Assembly (NCBI GenBank): GCA_017442805.1
Contig: JAFRZA010000026.1
Location: forward strand, 1 to 40,995
Length of the DNA: 40,995 nucleotides
Direction: 5' to 3'
DNA from: Erysipelotrichaceae bacterium
GTDB lineage: Bacteria > Bacillota_I > Bacilli_A > Erysipelotrichales > Erysipelotrichaceae
Shown: one piece after another, positions 1 through 7,434 of the stretch
Position numbering within the stretch: position 1 is the first letter of the stretch
Layout: the number at the start of each line of letters is the position of its first letter
Translations under genes and position numbers: made by a program
Notes under the pieces: generated by a model
What the model saw: only the letters and a program-made list of their open reading frames with translations
Told to the model about the DNA's origin: nothing
Database searches by the model: none

Positions 1-250
1 CCCGGCTCACCCGTACACCGTTGGCCTGATGGCCAGCAAGCCGGTCGTCGGCAAGAAGGTTGACAAGCTCTTCTCCATTCCGGGCAAGGTACCGAACCCG
101 GTCAACATGCCCAACTACTGTTACTTCCGTGACAGATGCGACAAGTGCCTGAAGAGATGTGACGGTGCCTATCCGGAATTCGTCAATCTGTCGCCCACGC
201 ACATCGTAAGATGCTACCGCTACTACAGCGATAATGAAAAGGAGGATTAG
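1..250 (+). CDS. oppD: Oligopeptide ABC transporter ATPase (OppD/DppD), C-terminal fragment
   Basis: This is the last 82 residues of an ABC peptide-importer ATPase; the frame is open from base 2, so the gene begins outside the window. The fragment opens with the H-P-Y-T motif that follows the ATPase core in the oligopeptide/dipeptide C-terminal extension. It ends with a cysteine cluster (C-Y-F-R-D-R-C, then C-x-x-x-C and a later C). The same cluster type is reported to bind a [4Fe-4S] cluster in some DppD proteins; that role here is inference. The stop lies 3 bases before oppF, and the oppF ribosome site is inside this gene's end, so the two are translationally linked. The ATP-binding motifs are not in the window. 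Confidence 0.9.
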   Translation, partial: PAHPYTVGLMASKPVVGKKVDKLFSIPGKVPNPVNMPNYCYFRDRCDKCLKRCDGAYPEFVNLSPTHIVRCYRYYSDNEKED

Positions 251-253
251 GCC

Positions 254-1315
254 ATGGCTGAAAACAAGAAAACTCTGAGTCCGGATGATCCTTTATACAT
301 CGACACCAGCTATACACCGGTAGAGCCTGACGATGAATACATCGTTCAGGTCAGCGGTCTGAAGAAGTATTTCCCCATTAAGGGCGGCTTCTTCAATACG
401 ACGGTCGGCTATGTCAAGGCTGTTGACGGCATCAGTTTCAACATCAAGCGCGGAACCACCATGGGTCTGGTCGGTGAGTCAGGCTGCGGCAAGACTACTA
501 CCGGCCGTGTCATCCTGCGTCTGTCCGGCGAAAAGACAGCCGGTCAGGTCCTCTTCAACGGCAAGGAAGTCTACGACATGACCAGAGAAGAGCTCAGAGA
601 AGCCCGTACGAAGATGCAGATCATCTTCCATGACCCCTTCTCATCACTGTCACCCCGACTTCCGGTCGGTGAGATCATCGGCGAAGCGGTAAGAGAGCAT
701 AAGCTGGTTCCTCCGGAAGAATTTGACGACTACATTGACCAGGTAATGGACAACTGCGGTCTGCAGCCCTTCCACAAGGACCGCTATCCGCATGAGTTCT
801 CCGGCGGTCAGAGACAGAGGATCTGCATTGCCAGAGCCCTGGCCCTCAATCCGGAATTCATCGTCTGCGATGAACCGGTCAGCGCTTTGGACGTTTCCAT
901 TCAGGCTCAGATCATCAACCTGCTGAAGGACCTGCAGGACAAGTACAAGCTGACCTACCTGTTCATCTCCCATGACCTTTCCGTTGTCGAGCACATTTCC
1001 GACACCGTCGGCGTCATGTACCTCGGTGACCTGGTTGAATACGGTGAAAAGGATCAGATTTTTGACAATCCGCTGCATCCTTACACTGAAGCCCTGCTTT
1101 CCGCCGTTCCGGTACCCGATCCGAAGGCTGAACAGCACCGCATCATTCTGGAAGGTTCCATTCCTTCCCCGGCCAATCCGCCGAAGGGCTGCAAGTTCCA
1201 TACGCGCTGTGCCAAGTGCATGGAGATCTGCAAGCTGTTTGACCCGGAAGCCAGAGAACTGGAACCCGGCCATTACGTAAAGTGCCATCTCTACGATGAG
1301 AAGAAGGAAGACTGA
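254..1315 (+). CDS. oppF: Oligopeptide ABC transporter ATP-binding protein OppF
   Basis: This 353-residue protein is the second ATPase of an Opp/Dpp-type peptide importer and energises uptake at the inner face of the membrane. It has Walker [10 protein letters not shown] (residues 74-82), the ABC signature S-G-G-Q-R (183-187) and Walker B ending D206-E207. The C-terminal oligopeptide domain has H-P-Y-T and a cysteine cluster (C-K-F-H-T-R-C-x-x-C-x-x-x-C) matching that of oppD. Length is normal for OppF. AAGGAGG at 239-245 gives a well-spaced ribosome site for ATG 254. Paired adjacent ATPases of this kind are the usual end of opp operons; permease and binding-protein genes are presumably upstream. 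Confidence 0.95.
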   Translation: MAENKKTLSPDDPLYIDTSYTPVEPDDEYIVQVSGLKKYFPIKGGFFNTTVGYVKAVDGISFNIKRGTTMGLVGESGCGKTTTGRVILRLSGEKTAGQVLFNGKEVYDMTREELREARTKMQIIFHDPFSSLSPRLPVGEIIGEAVREHKLVPPEEFDDYIDQVMDNCGLQPFHKDRYPHEFSGGQRQRICIARALALNPEFIVCDEPVSALDVSIQAQIINLLKDLQDKYKLTYLFISHDLSVVEHISDTVGVMYLGDLVEYGEKDQIFDNPLHPYTEALLSAVPVPDPKAEQHRIILEGSIPSPANPPKGCKFHTRCAKCMEICKLFDPEARELEPGHYVKCHLYDEKKED

Positions 1316-1562
1316 TACCGAAGCGGTCGATGACGGCAGAACGGTTGCCGACATGAGTTACTTTGCCGAAAAACTCGGCCAGAGCTCACCGTCCGGCGAC
1401 AGTGAAGCTGCTGAAAGAGACCGGGAAAAGTACTCACGCAGTGAGACTTTCTGGGCCATCATGGGATCGCTGGCAGCCACCCTGGCCATCGGCATGGTTT
1501 ATGTCGTTGTCCTGGGTCTGGTCATCCTGATCATGTATCTGATCATCAAATCAAGAATGTAA
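1296..1562 (+). CDS. Small single-pass membrane protein, unknown function
   Basis: An 88-residue protein whose first half is charged (rich in R, K, E, D) and whose residues about 50-84 form one long hydrophobic segment, so it is predicted to be a C-terminally anchored membrane protein. It starts inside the end of oppF (20-base overlap, different frame) with no clear ribosome site, which suggests translational coupling. A start at ATG 1353 would also keep the membrane segment. It is the last gene of the opp operon, just before the terminator that the insertion sequence has split. I do not recognise the family; a role with the transporter is only a guess from position. Confidence 0.6.
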   Translation: MRRRKTDTEAVDDGRTVADMSYFAEKLGQSSPSGDSEAAERDREKYSRSETFWAIMGSLAATLAIGMVYVVVLGLVILIMYLIIKSRM

Positions 1563-1566
1563 GAAA

Positions 1567-1580
1567 AAGGGCAGCCTGAC
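1567..1580 (+). terminator. Left half of the opp-operon terminator, split by the insertion sequence
   Basis: The bases AAAGGGCAGCC (1567-1577) followed by TGAC pair with GGCTGCCTTTT just after the insertion sequence (3441-3451). Rejoined, they give an 11-bp stem with a TGAC loop and a T-rich tail in both directions, a typical bidirectional intrinsic terminator. The insertion sequence lies in the loop. Confidence 0.75.
1578..1580 (+). repeat. Target-site duplication, left copy (GAC)
   Basis: GAC directly precedes the TG that opens the insertion sequence and is repeated directly after its closing CA (3438-3440). A 3-bp duplication is usual for IS3-family elements. Confidence 0.7.
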
Positions 1581-1622
1581 TGATATAGTCCCACTTAGGT
1601 AGACAACGCAAATAACCAAAAG
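1581..1622 (+). repeat. Left terminal inverted repeat of the IS
   Basis: It aligns with the reverse complement of 3396-3437 over about 42 positions. Matching blocks include TGATAT at the tip, TAGACA in the middle and CCAAAA at the inner edge. Confidence 0.75.
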
Positions 1623-1644
1623 CGTTGCCCACAGAGGTGGGACT
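1587..1644 (+). promoter_or_regulatory. Nested stem-loop at the IS left end covering the orfA ribosome site
   Basis: AGTCCCAC (1587-1594) is an exact complement of GTGGGACT (1637-1644), and CAACGC (1604-1609) of GCGTTG (1622-1627) nested inside it. The orfA Shine-Dalgarno (GAGGTGGG, about 1635-1641) lies in the outer right arm. A transcript entering from outside the element would fold this hairpin and hide the site, while one starting inside would lack the left arm. Confidence 0.6.
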
Positions 1645-1649
1645 TTATT

Positions 1650-2372
1650 ATGGGAAGAAAAGCTAAGTACACATTTGGACAAAAGATCAAAGCCAGCGGA
1701 GACTATTTGAGTGGCAAAAAGAGCGCAAAAGAAATAGCACAGGAATTATCAATGGGGAAGAGAAGTGAAGCCCAGGTCAGGAAATGGGCAAAAATGTATC
1801 AGGCCCATGGGCCTGATGCCTTAAAAGAGAAAGATCATAATGCCTCATATTCAAAAGAATTCAAGAGAAAGGTCGTTGAAGAGTACCTGTCCGGAGCAGG
1901 ATCAGTAATAGATCTTCAGGCAAAATACGGAATACGCTCGTCTACCCAGATTAGAAAATGGATTTCAAAGTATAATAGTCATAAAGAACTGAGGGACTAT
2001 GACCCTCATCCGGAGGTCTATGTGGCTATGGCGAAGAAGACAACCCAGGAAGAACGAAAAGAGATCGTCCAGTATTGCCTTAACAATCATAAGGACTATA
2101 AAGGGACTGCCTCGAAATACGGCTGCAGTTATTCGCAGGTGTATGGATGGGTCCGCAATTATGAGAAAAAAGGAATGGAAGGACTCGAAGACAGACGGGG
2201 AAGGCGAAAGACGGAGGAAGAACTCGATGAACTTGAACTGGCAAAAAGACGGATCAAACAGCTTGAGCATGAGCTTCTGTTAAAAGAGAGGGAGAACGAG
2301 CTGTTAAAAAAAGCCGAGGAATTCGAAAGGAGATGGTTGACGGACTTCCAAGAGCCAGACAAATCGCAATAA
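1650..2372 (+). CDS. IS3-family OrfA: multi-HTH DNA-binding protein
   Basis: A 240-residue protein that would bind the element's ends and form the N-terminal part of the OrfAB transposase. Three helix-turn-helix-like modules are visible (about residues 5-60, 66-118 and 128-185), each with a pattern like E-x-x-Q-V/I-R/Y-x-W followed by a basic linker. A charged coiled coil or leucine zipper (about 190-232) follows, the usual OrfA multimerisation region. Three HTH modules make it longer than the common ~170-residue IS150-type OrfA. The ribosome site AGAGGTGG is 8 bases before ATG 1650. The reading frame holds an A7 run (2306-2312) where a -1 slip joins it to orfB. Confidence 0.88.
   Translation: MGRKAKYTFGQKIKASGDYLSGKKSAKEIAQELSMGKRSEAQVRKWAKMYQAHGPDALKEKDHNASYSKEFKRKVVEEYLSGAGSVIDLQAKYGIRSSTQIRKWISKYNSHKELRDYDPHPEVYVAMAKKTTQEERKEIVQYCLNNHKDYKGTASKYGCSYSQVYGWVRNYEKKGMEGLEDRRGRRKTEEELDELELAKRRIKQLEHELLLKERENELLKKAEEFERRWLTDFQEPDKSQ
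2306..2312 (+). other. A7 slippery site for -1 programmed frameshifting (OrfAB)
   Basis: In the orfA frame the run reads A-AAA-AAA. A slip of one base back moves translation into the orfB frame, which is open from here through ATG 2333. This is the standard IS3-family route to the OrfAB fusion transposase. AAAGGAG at 2326-2332 abuts the orfB ATG. Confidence 0.75.
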
Positions 2373-3349
2373 AGAAGGAAAACAAAGAGAATCTGTATAA
2401 ACTGATCCAGCTTCATGAAGACTGGGGAATCCGGTGGCTTTGCGGGATCCTGAAGGTATCAAGAGCGGCATATTATAAGTGGAAGAACCGCGCGCAGTCA
2501 GAAAGAGGCAGGAAAAACGAGCTGATTTTAGAGAGAATCAGAGAAATCGCCGGCAAAAACAACAGTCTGTTCGGGAAACTGGCGATGACTGATTATATCA
2601 ACAATCATCTTGGCGAAGACGAAAACAGAGTAAACCACAAAAGGGTTTACAGGATCATGTGCATCAATGGGATACGGTCACAGAGGCCGAGATACAACCG
2701 GTCTTCATGGAAACGGTCTGAACCGGAAGAAGTGGCAGAGAACGTTTTGAAAAGAGCCTTTCAGGCTTCAAAGCCGAATGAGAAGTGGTGTACAGACATT
2801 ACAGAGAAAAAGATACCAGGCACCAATGACAAAGCCTACATATCAACGATCATCGACCTGTATGACACTTATCCTGTAAGCATCAATGTCAGCAGAAGGA
2901 ATGATACAATACTGGTCAACAAAACCGTGGATAAAGCCATGGAAGAGAATCCAGATGCCAGGCCGCTGTTCCATTCAGACAGAGGCTTTCAGTACACCAG
3001 AGCTGTTTTCAAGAAGAAACTCGAAGACCTGGGGATGACTCAGTCAATGTCCCGGGTGTCACGCTGCATCGATAACGGACCGATAGAGTGCTTCCAGGGG
3101 ATCTTTAAGGAGATCATGGATGTTCTGTATCCGGGTATTCACTCGTATGAGGAGATGGAAACAGCTGTCTATGCCGTATACGACTACTACATAAATGAAT
3201 ATCCTCTGCATCGTTACGGTGGGAAAACGGCAGGAGAAGTCAGAAAAGCCGCTTTAGAAGCAGAGGTTCCCAAACAATATCCGATTCCTAAAAACAATAG
3301 AATCGTCAAATACTGGGATCATATTCATTCACTTCAGAACAACAATTAG
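2333..3349 (+). CDS. IS3-family OrfB transposase catalytic subunit (DDE integrase fold)
   Basis: A 338-residue rve/integrase-core transposase. The catalytic residues are D155 (W-C-T-D-I-T), D216 (F-H-S-D-R-G) and E252 (I-D-N-G-P-I-E). The 35 residues between the last two match the DD(35)E signature of IS3 elements. The N-terminal part is the HTH_21-like region typical of OrfB. It overlaps orfA by 40 bases in the -1 frame, so the active enzyme is expected to be the OrfAB fusion; separate initiation at ATG 2333 has an unusually close Shine-Dalgarno. No stop or frameshift damages the catalytic core. Confidence 0.93.
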   Translation: MVDGLPRARQIAIKKENKENLYKLIQLHEDWGIRWLCGILKVSRAAYYKWKNRAQSERGRKNELILERIREIAGKNNSLFGKLAMTDYINNHLGEDENRVNHKRVYRIMCINGIRSQRPRYNRSSWKRSEPEEVAENVLKRAFQASKPNEKWCTDITEKKIPGTNDKAYISTIIDLYDTYPVSINVSRRNDTILVNKTVDKAMEENPDARPLFHSDRGFQYTRAVFKKKLEDLGMTQSMSRVSRCIDNGPIECFQGIFKEIMDVLYPGIHSYEEMETAVYAVYDYYINEYPLHRYGGKTAGEVRKAALEAEVPKQYPIPKNNRIVKYWDHIHSLQNNN

Positions 3350-3357
3350 AAAAAGAA

Positions 3358-3386
3358 AACCAAGCCAGTTTCATACTGGCCTGGTT
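3358..3386 (+). terminator. Hairpin after orfB, near the IS right end
   Basis: AACCAAGCCAGT and ACTGGCCTGGTT form a 12-bp stem with one mismatch and a TTCAT loop. No strong T tract follows, so it may be a weak terminator or an RNA-stabilising end of the transposase transcript. Confidence 0.45.
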
Positions 3387-3395
3387 ATGGCAATA

Positions 3396-3437
3396 ATTTT
3401 GGATATTTCGCCTGTCTACTTGACAGGGGCCATATCA
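3396..3437 (-). repeat. Right terminal inverted repeat of the IS
   Basis: Read on the minus strand it starts TGATATGGCCC and shares the TAGACA, AAATA and CCAAAA blocks with the left end. The copy of GAC at 3438-3440 follows it. Confidence 0.75.
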
Positions 3438-3440
3438 GAC

Positions 3441-3457
3441 GGCTGCCTTTTGTTTTG
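3441..3457 (-). terminator. Right half of the split terminator
   Basis: GGCTGCCTTTTG is the partner arm of 1567-1577. Before insertion it served the end of the opp operon and, read on the other strand, the end of the minus-strand gene 3470-4342. The IS now separates the arms by about 1.86 kb. Confidence 0.7.
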
Positions 3458-3469
3458 TCTTTACCTGAT

Positions 3470-4342
3470 TCAGCGCAGGGAGGCAAACAGATATCTTTCG
3501 ATGATGTCACGGATGCTTTCCATGGCCGTGATCTGCAGATTGGTCATCTGGTTGTCGGTACTCAGTGAACGGCACTTACGGCCGAAACGCATGTCCAGAA
3601 CGATTTTCAGGCTCTCTGGCTCAGCGCAGCTGCCGCTGACGTATTCCATGTCGTTCTCTTCATAAAGCTGCTGCAGCTCGCTGAGAATGGCTGCGGGGAC
3701 GCTGCTGATACGGGTCAGGAAATTCTTGCGGTCATAGTATTCCAGACGCACGGTATCATCACGGTTGAGCAGGATGTAGACCTGCAGCGTGTTGATGCCG
3801 TTTTCATACTGGCTGTAGCTGACACCGTTAAGACGCCCGCTTTCTTCCTCAGCGGCAGCGCCGGAAGCCTCGTGGAAAAGACGGATGAGCTGCTGCATGA
3901 AGTCGACGGTGAAGTAGAGAAAGGAATTGTTGCTCAGGGAGATTCCCGGCCCGTAGGCGTAGCGGACTTCCAGAGCGCAGCCGTATCCTTCCGGCAGACC
4001 GGCGGTTATGCGGTGCATGCCATTGTATTTCAGGACGTCGCTGGCTTTCAGGATGTCATCAAGCTTCTTCATGAAGTCGCGGCTGACAATGCCTTCGTAC
4101 TGTATTGAGGGTATGGTCTCATTGTGCTGGCCGGAGCGGTAGCTGACTCTGACGGTATCTCTGAACAGTTCGGCGTTGAGCTGATAACTATGGTCGGCAA
4201 AGCCCTCGAAGTCGTCATAGGAAACCCTGTCCAGCGAAAACCGGCAGTTGAAAGTGAAAATGATGTTCTCATTTGCGGTTTTTCTGACGAATTCATCGGA
4301 AGCGGCGATGGCTTCATCGATCATTTTTTCCGTTTCGGTCAT
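3470..4342 (-). CDS. Conserved-looking protein of unknown function
   Basis: A 290-residue soluble protein with no signal peptide or membrane segment. It looks like a mixed alpha/beta protein with repeated short beta-rich stretches. I do not recognise the family and see no catalytic motif. AGAGGAAAG just upstream of ATG 4342 is a good ribosome site, and a TATAAT at 4372-4377 on the same strand is a plausible -10. Its stop lies 33 bases from the right end of the insertion sequence, so the IS lies in its 3' flank and has removed its shared terminator without touching the coding region. Confidence 0.75.
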   Translation of the reverse strand: MTETEKMIDEAIAASDEFVRKTANENIIFTFNCRFSLDRVSYDDFEGFADHSYQLNAELFRDTVRVSYRSGQHNETIPSIQYEGIVSRDFMKKLDDILKASDVLKYNGMHRITAGLPEGYGCALEVRYAYGPGISLSNNSFLYFTVDFMQQLIRLFHEASGAAAEEESGRLNGVSYSQYENGINTLQVYILLNRDDTVRLEYYDRKNFLTRISSVPAAILSELQQLYEENDMEYVSGSCAEPESLKIVLDMRFGRKCRSLSTDNQMTNLQITAMESIRDIIERYLFASLR

Positions 4343-4371
4343 TGGCTTTCCTCTTGACTGCTTATAAACCT

Positions 4372-4377
4372 ATTATA
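4372..4377 (-). promoter_or_regulatory. Candidate -10 box for gene 3470-4342
   Basis: TATAAT on the minus strand, about 30 bases before the start codon. No convincing -35 is visible at 16-18 bp. Confidence 0.4.
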
Positions 4378-4401
4378 AGCCGATGCGATCAAATTGCCAT
4401 A

Positions 4402-4427
4402 AGAAAAGTTCACCACAGGGGTGAACT
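4402..4427 (-). terminator. Intrinsic terminator of the PHP gene 4434-5213
   Basis: On the minus strand AGTTCACC-CCTGT-GGTGAACT is followed by TTTCTT: an 8-bp stem just after the stop codon. Confidence 0.75.
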
Positions 4428-4433
4428 GAAGGA

Positions 4434-5213
4434 TCAGAACAGCGGTTCGCTGATGAAATCCAGGTTGAGATCCTGAATTTCCCGGAAGGCTTCGTCCATG
4501 GCCCCGGTATCCAGCAGCTGAGCGGGAGAATGGGCGTCGACGCCGAAGAGACAGCGTACCGGATAGGAAGCCAGGATCTCCCAGAATTCCCTGTTAGGGT
4601 AGGGATAGCGCAGGCCTTCTTCATATTCCAGCTTGCCCTTGGCAATGCGGTGGACGTTGACTTCCAGGGGGATTCCGGTTTCCGCCGCCTTGGCGCCAAT
4701 CATGTGCGCTGCCTTACGGCAGGCAGGGGTAAAGCTTTCCTGATGGTACATGACCAGATCGGGATGACAGAGATACGTGAAAAGTCCGCTTTCCAATCCT
4801 TCACAGACCAGCCGGCCGTACTCAAGTATTTCCTCTTCACTGTTGGGCCTGAAGTAACTGACCGCGCACTGCGGGGAGTCATAGTGCTGGCCGAGGATCA
4901 GGTACTGAGCCTTTTGTTTCAGCTGCGCCTTCTCATTGTGCATGTGGCGGTAATATTCCGTTTCAAAGCCGATGAGGATGCTGATCTGATCAGCGTATTT
5001 CTCCCGGAGAGCGCTCAGGGAGGCGACGTATTCATCGATCTGCGACCACTCCATGTGGCTGTAGGGATTGGAATACTGCCGGTAAGGGCCGTGGTCGGCA
5101 AAGCCCAGGATCCTGAAGCCGGCCTTAATGGCCATCTGGATGTATTCTTCATCGCTGCCGCTCGCATGGCCGCAGCGCCAGGTGTGAGTATGATAGTTGA
5201 AGTCCTGTCTCAT
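4434..5213 (-). CDS. PHP-domain phosphoesterase (histidinol-phosphatase-like)
   Basis: A 259-residue protein of the PHP superfamily, metal-dependent phosphoesterases that include HisK/HisJ histidinol phosphatase. Visible motifs in order are H-T-H near residue 8, G-F-A-D-H-G (second metal site), G-F-E-T-E-Y (Glu ligand), L-G-Q-H-Y, L-C-H-P-D and a closing G-V-D-A-H. ATG 5213 is chosen because the domain begins there and GGAGGA lies 9 bases upstream; the frame stays open further upstream but that part looks non-coding. No other histidine-biosynthesis gene is in the window, so the substrate is unknown. It is one of three PHP proteins here (also 21334-22200 and 24326-25333). Confidence 0.85.
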   Translation of the reverse strand: MRQDFNYHTHTWRCGHASGSDEEYIQMAIKAGFRILGFADHGPYRQYSNPYSHMEWSQIDEYVASLSALREKYADQISILIGFETEYYRHMHNEKAQLKQKAQYLILGQHYDSPQCAVSYFRPNSEEEILEYGRLVCEGLESGLFTYLCHPDLVMYHQESFTPACRKAAHMIGAKAAETGIPLEVNVHRIAKGKLEYEEGLRYPYPNREFWEILASYPVRCLFGVDAHSPAQLLDTGAMDEAFREIQDLNLDFISEPLF

Positions 5214-5234
5214 TACCGCTTCCTCCGAAAAATA

Positions 5235-5264
5235 ATTATAGGAAATTGCCCCGTCATCAGGCAA
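5235..5264 (-). promoter_or_regulatory. Promoter of the PHP gene 4434-5213
   Basis: On the minus strand TTGCCT (-35) and TATAAT (-10) are 18 bp apart, about 20 bases before the start codon. Confidence 0.55.
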
Positions 5265-5274
5265 GAGCAGTGCC

Positions 5275-5300
5275 TGAAAAAAGAAACCTAATGGTTTCTT
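5275..5300 (-). terminator. Intrinsic terminator of gene 5299-5862
   Basis: On the minus strand AAGAAACC-ATTA-GGTTTCTT is followed by more T residues; the stem begins within the stop codon. Confidence 0.7.
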
Positions 5301-5862
5301 AAGCTTTATCCGTTTCTGAGACGACTTCCTTCCAATGCTCGATGATCTGGCGGCAGAGCCGGTAGGTCTTGCCGTCGAGAACGACCATGTCCCGGGCGAT
5401 GAAGTTGTCAAAGGTGGTGATTACCTCCTGACCGTTGATGGTGAAGATGCGTGGCTTATGCAGAAATCTTTCCCAGGGAGAGAAGCCGTACATCGGCTTG
5501 CGGAACCAGCGGAAATAACTGTAGCTGTGACCGTAGACCATTTTCCCGTCCCTGTAGCGGTAAGCCCAGTCGCAGTTGTCCAGACCATTGCCCCAGTGAT
5601 TGGCTTTCCTGACGACGCCTTCATCCGAGTACCAGTAACAGGATCCGCTGGGAGAAATGAAGTCCGGTTCACCGGCAGGCTTGTCGCACTGGTCGAAGAT
5701 GCTGACGGTGTAGTCGAAGAAGTTCAGTTCGCTGCAGATGCCCTGCTGGAAAGGACGGTAAAACTGAAAAGCCCGTTTGAAATAGACGCCCGCCTTGGGA
5801 TAGTCGTAAGCGGGATCAGGTCCGGCCTTGCGGAATTCTTCAATGAGTTTCTGCTGATCCAT
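5299..5862 (-). CDS. Unknown protein rich in aromatic residues
   Basis: A 187-residue protein with an unusually high content of Tyr, Trp and Phe and no signal peptide or membrane segment. I do not recognise it. Several W/Y-rich turns (for example H-W-G-N-G and Y-F-R-W-F-R-K) suggest a compact beta-rich fold, but this is impression only. The ribosome site AAGGAGG sits just before ATG 5862. It has its own terminator before the PHP gene and a TACAAT -10-like box on the minus strand at 5907-5912, so it is probably a single-gene unit divergent from the MFS gene at 6020. Confidence 0.75.
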   Translation of the reverse strand: MDQQKLIEEFRKAGPDPAYDYPKAGVYFKRAFQFYRPFQQGICSELNFFDYTVSIFDQCDKPAGEPDFISPSGSCYWYSDEGVVRKANHWGNGLDNCDWAYRYRDGKMVYGHSYSYFRWFRKPMYGFSPWERFLHKPRIFTINGQEVITTFDNFIARDMVVLDGKTYRLCRQIIEHWKEVVSETDKA

Positions 5863-5971
5863 AGGTCCTCCTTCTCATCCGGAATCATGAGACTGCTTCC
5901 AAGATGATTGTACAATATCTGCCGCTTTGGTAAAAGCCGGACATGGCGGATGGCTAAACAGAGCGGGCTGA

Positions 5972-5980
5972 TGGTATAAT
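5972..5980 (+). promoter_or_regulatory. Extended -10 promoter of the MFS gene
   Basis: TGGTATAAT gives a TG-extended -10 with a perfect TATAAT about 40 bases before ATG 6020. The -35 (TGGCTA-like, 18 bp away) is weak, as expected for an extended -10 promoter. Confidence 0.6.
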
Positions 5981-6019
5981 AATATCAACAAAGCTCATAC
6001 ATAATGAGGAGGTTCTCTT

Positions 6020-7390
6020 ATGACGAAGAAAAAGAAGAACGACCGTGGCTACAGCAATCTTCAGGTCATTCTGGCCAGTTTCTGCTTCAGTGCCTGCATG
6101 GTCTTCTGGACCACCTACAATTCCTACGTACCGCTGATCCTCGACAGCAAGCTCCGCGATCTGGGTGCCATCGTGCTGCCGGTGACCCTTATTTCGACGC
6201 TGACCGGCTTCATCATGACCATCGACAACATCTTCGGTCTGATCTTCCAGCCGCTCTACGGCCGCCGTTCGGACAACATGCGTTCCAAGTGGGGCAAGAG
6301 AATGCCTTATCTTCTGGTAGGCGTTCCTTCCTGCGCCGTGCTGTTCGCCCTGATCCCGCAGGCTGCCAAGGTACCCGGTCTGGCCGGCATCCTGTTGATG
6401 ATGGGCTGCATCATCGTCTTCAACTTCATCATGTCCACCTGGCGGGCGCCGTGCGTTTCCATCATGCCCGACATGGTTCCCATCAAGTATCAGGGTGACG
6501 CCAACGCCATCGTCAACATCACTTCATCGGTCTTCACGATCATCATCGGCGCCGTACCCGCCCTTTTAAGCAAGGCCGGTCTGAAGCAGCAGATCGACGG
6601 CGGCGACTACTCATCGATATTTCTGGCCAGTTCGATCGTCTGCATGATCCTGATCGGCATCGTGCTGCTGACCGTCCATTTCAACGACAACCGCAATGAA
6701 CCTAAGAAGGAAATCTCCAGAGAGGACGACAGGAAACTGCTGGCCATCGATTCCCTGGGACTTGATCCCGATGTCAAACGCAGCATGATCATCATGATGA
6801 TGGCTCTCTTCTGTATCTCCGGCGGCAATGACGGCTTCGGCACCTATTACACGCTGTTTGCGACCAAGGTTCTGGGCATCGCCTCGACCAGCGCTTCGCT
6901 GATCAAGACCATCGGCACCATCGCCGCGGCTCCCATCGCCATCTTTGCCGGCGTCTGCGGCCGCAGATTCGGCCGCCGGCGCACCGTAATGATCGGCTTG
7001 ATGATAAGCATCATCGCCTACAGTATGATGGCCATCATGACCGGATTCGGCCTGTCCGATTACCGCTACCTGCTGATCGCCTTCTATGGCCTGATGCAGT
7101 TCGGCAACGGTCTGACCACCTTCAATACCCTGCCGATCATGCTGGCGATCGGCGGAGAAGAGCGCTTCGGTGCCTTTACCGGATACTACTATTTCGGAAC
7201 CTTCTCGGCAGCCGTGGTCTGCCCGACCGTCATCGGCTGGCTGGTTGGTACCTTCGGCGGTGAAAAGGCAGCCGTGGTGTTTGCGGCAGCGATCTCCCTT
7301 GTCGGCCTGGCTCTGATGACCAGAGTAAGACATGGCGAGGCTCCGGTATCCCAGGACGCTCTTGAGAAAGCTCAGGAAATGGCTGACTGA
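6020..7390 (+). CDS. MFS/GPH-type sugar:cation symporter-like transporter
   Basis: A 456-residue integral membrane protein with about 12 hydrophobic segments and a basic N-terminus. The loop after the second segment has the MFS signature in the form G-R-R-S-D-N-x-R-S-K-W-G-K-R-x-P-Y, a pattern like that of GPH and sucrose/maltose-type symporters (G-x-x-S-D-x-x-x-x-x-x-G-R-R-x-P). A related basic loop, C-G-R-R-F-G-R-R-R, marks the second half. A sugar or glycoside is the likely cargo by family; the sequence does not identify it. GAGGAGG at 6003-6009 sets ATG 6020. It stands alone, with its own promoter and terminator. Confidence 0.85.
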   Translation: MTKKKKNDRGYSNLQVILASFCFSACMVFWTTYNSYVPLILDSKLRDLGAIVLPVTLISTLTGFIMTIDNIFGLIFQPLYGRRSDNMRSKWGKRMPYLLVGVPSCAVLFALIPQAAKVPGLAGILLMMGCIIVFNFIMSTWRAPCVSIMPDMVPIKYQGDANAIVNITSSVFTIIIGAVPALLSKAGLKQQIDGGDYSSIFLASSIVCMILIGIVLLTVHFNDNRNEPKKEISREDDRKLLAIDSLGLDPDVKRSMIIMMMALFCISGGNDGFGTYYTLFATKVLGIASTSASLIKTIGTIAAAPIAIFAGVCGRRFGRRRTVMIGLMISIIAYSMMAIMTGFGLSDYRYLLIAFYGLMQFGNGLTTFNTLPIMLAIGGEERFGAFTGYYYFGTFSAAVVCPTVIGWLVGTFGGEKAAVVFAAAISLVGLALMTRVRHGEAPVSQDALEKAQEMAD

Positions 7391-7434
7391 AAAACTGAAC
7401 AGAAGAGACTCTTTCTGCTGATAATCATCAATTG

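Larger units (their letters stand above)
1581..3437 (+). mobile_element. IS3-family insertion sequence (IS150-like), 1857 bp, apparently intact
   Basis: The element opens with TGATATAG and closes with CCATATCA, the 5'-TG...CA-3' ends typical of IS3 elements. The first and last ~42 bp are imperfect inverted repeats, roughly 30 of 42 positions matching, with blocks CTGATAT, TAGACA, AAATA and CCAAAA. (The leading C of the first block is the last base of GAC.) GAC flanks it on both sides. It carries overlapping orfA and orfB in the -1 arrangement, an A7 slip site and a complete DD(35)E transposase. Base composition is visibly more A-rich than the neighbouring genes. It is somewhat longer than most IS150-group elements because orfA is long. 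Nothing shows decay, so it may be active. Confidence 0.9.

Noticed and set aside
650..1354. Long minus-strand open frame opposite oppF
   Set aside because: It is the antisense shadow of a strong ABC ATPase gene with all motifs; its own product has no family features.
1581..3437. Composite transposon or resistance cargo
   Set aside because: Only one IS copy with a 3-bp duplication is present and it carries nothing but its transposase genes.
4530..5291. Plus-strand open frame opposite the PHP gene
   Set aside because: The PHP metal motifs on the minus strand are decisive; this frame is a shadow.
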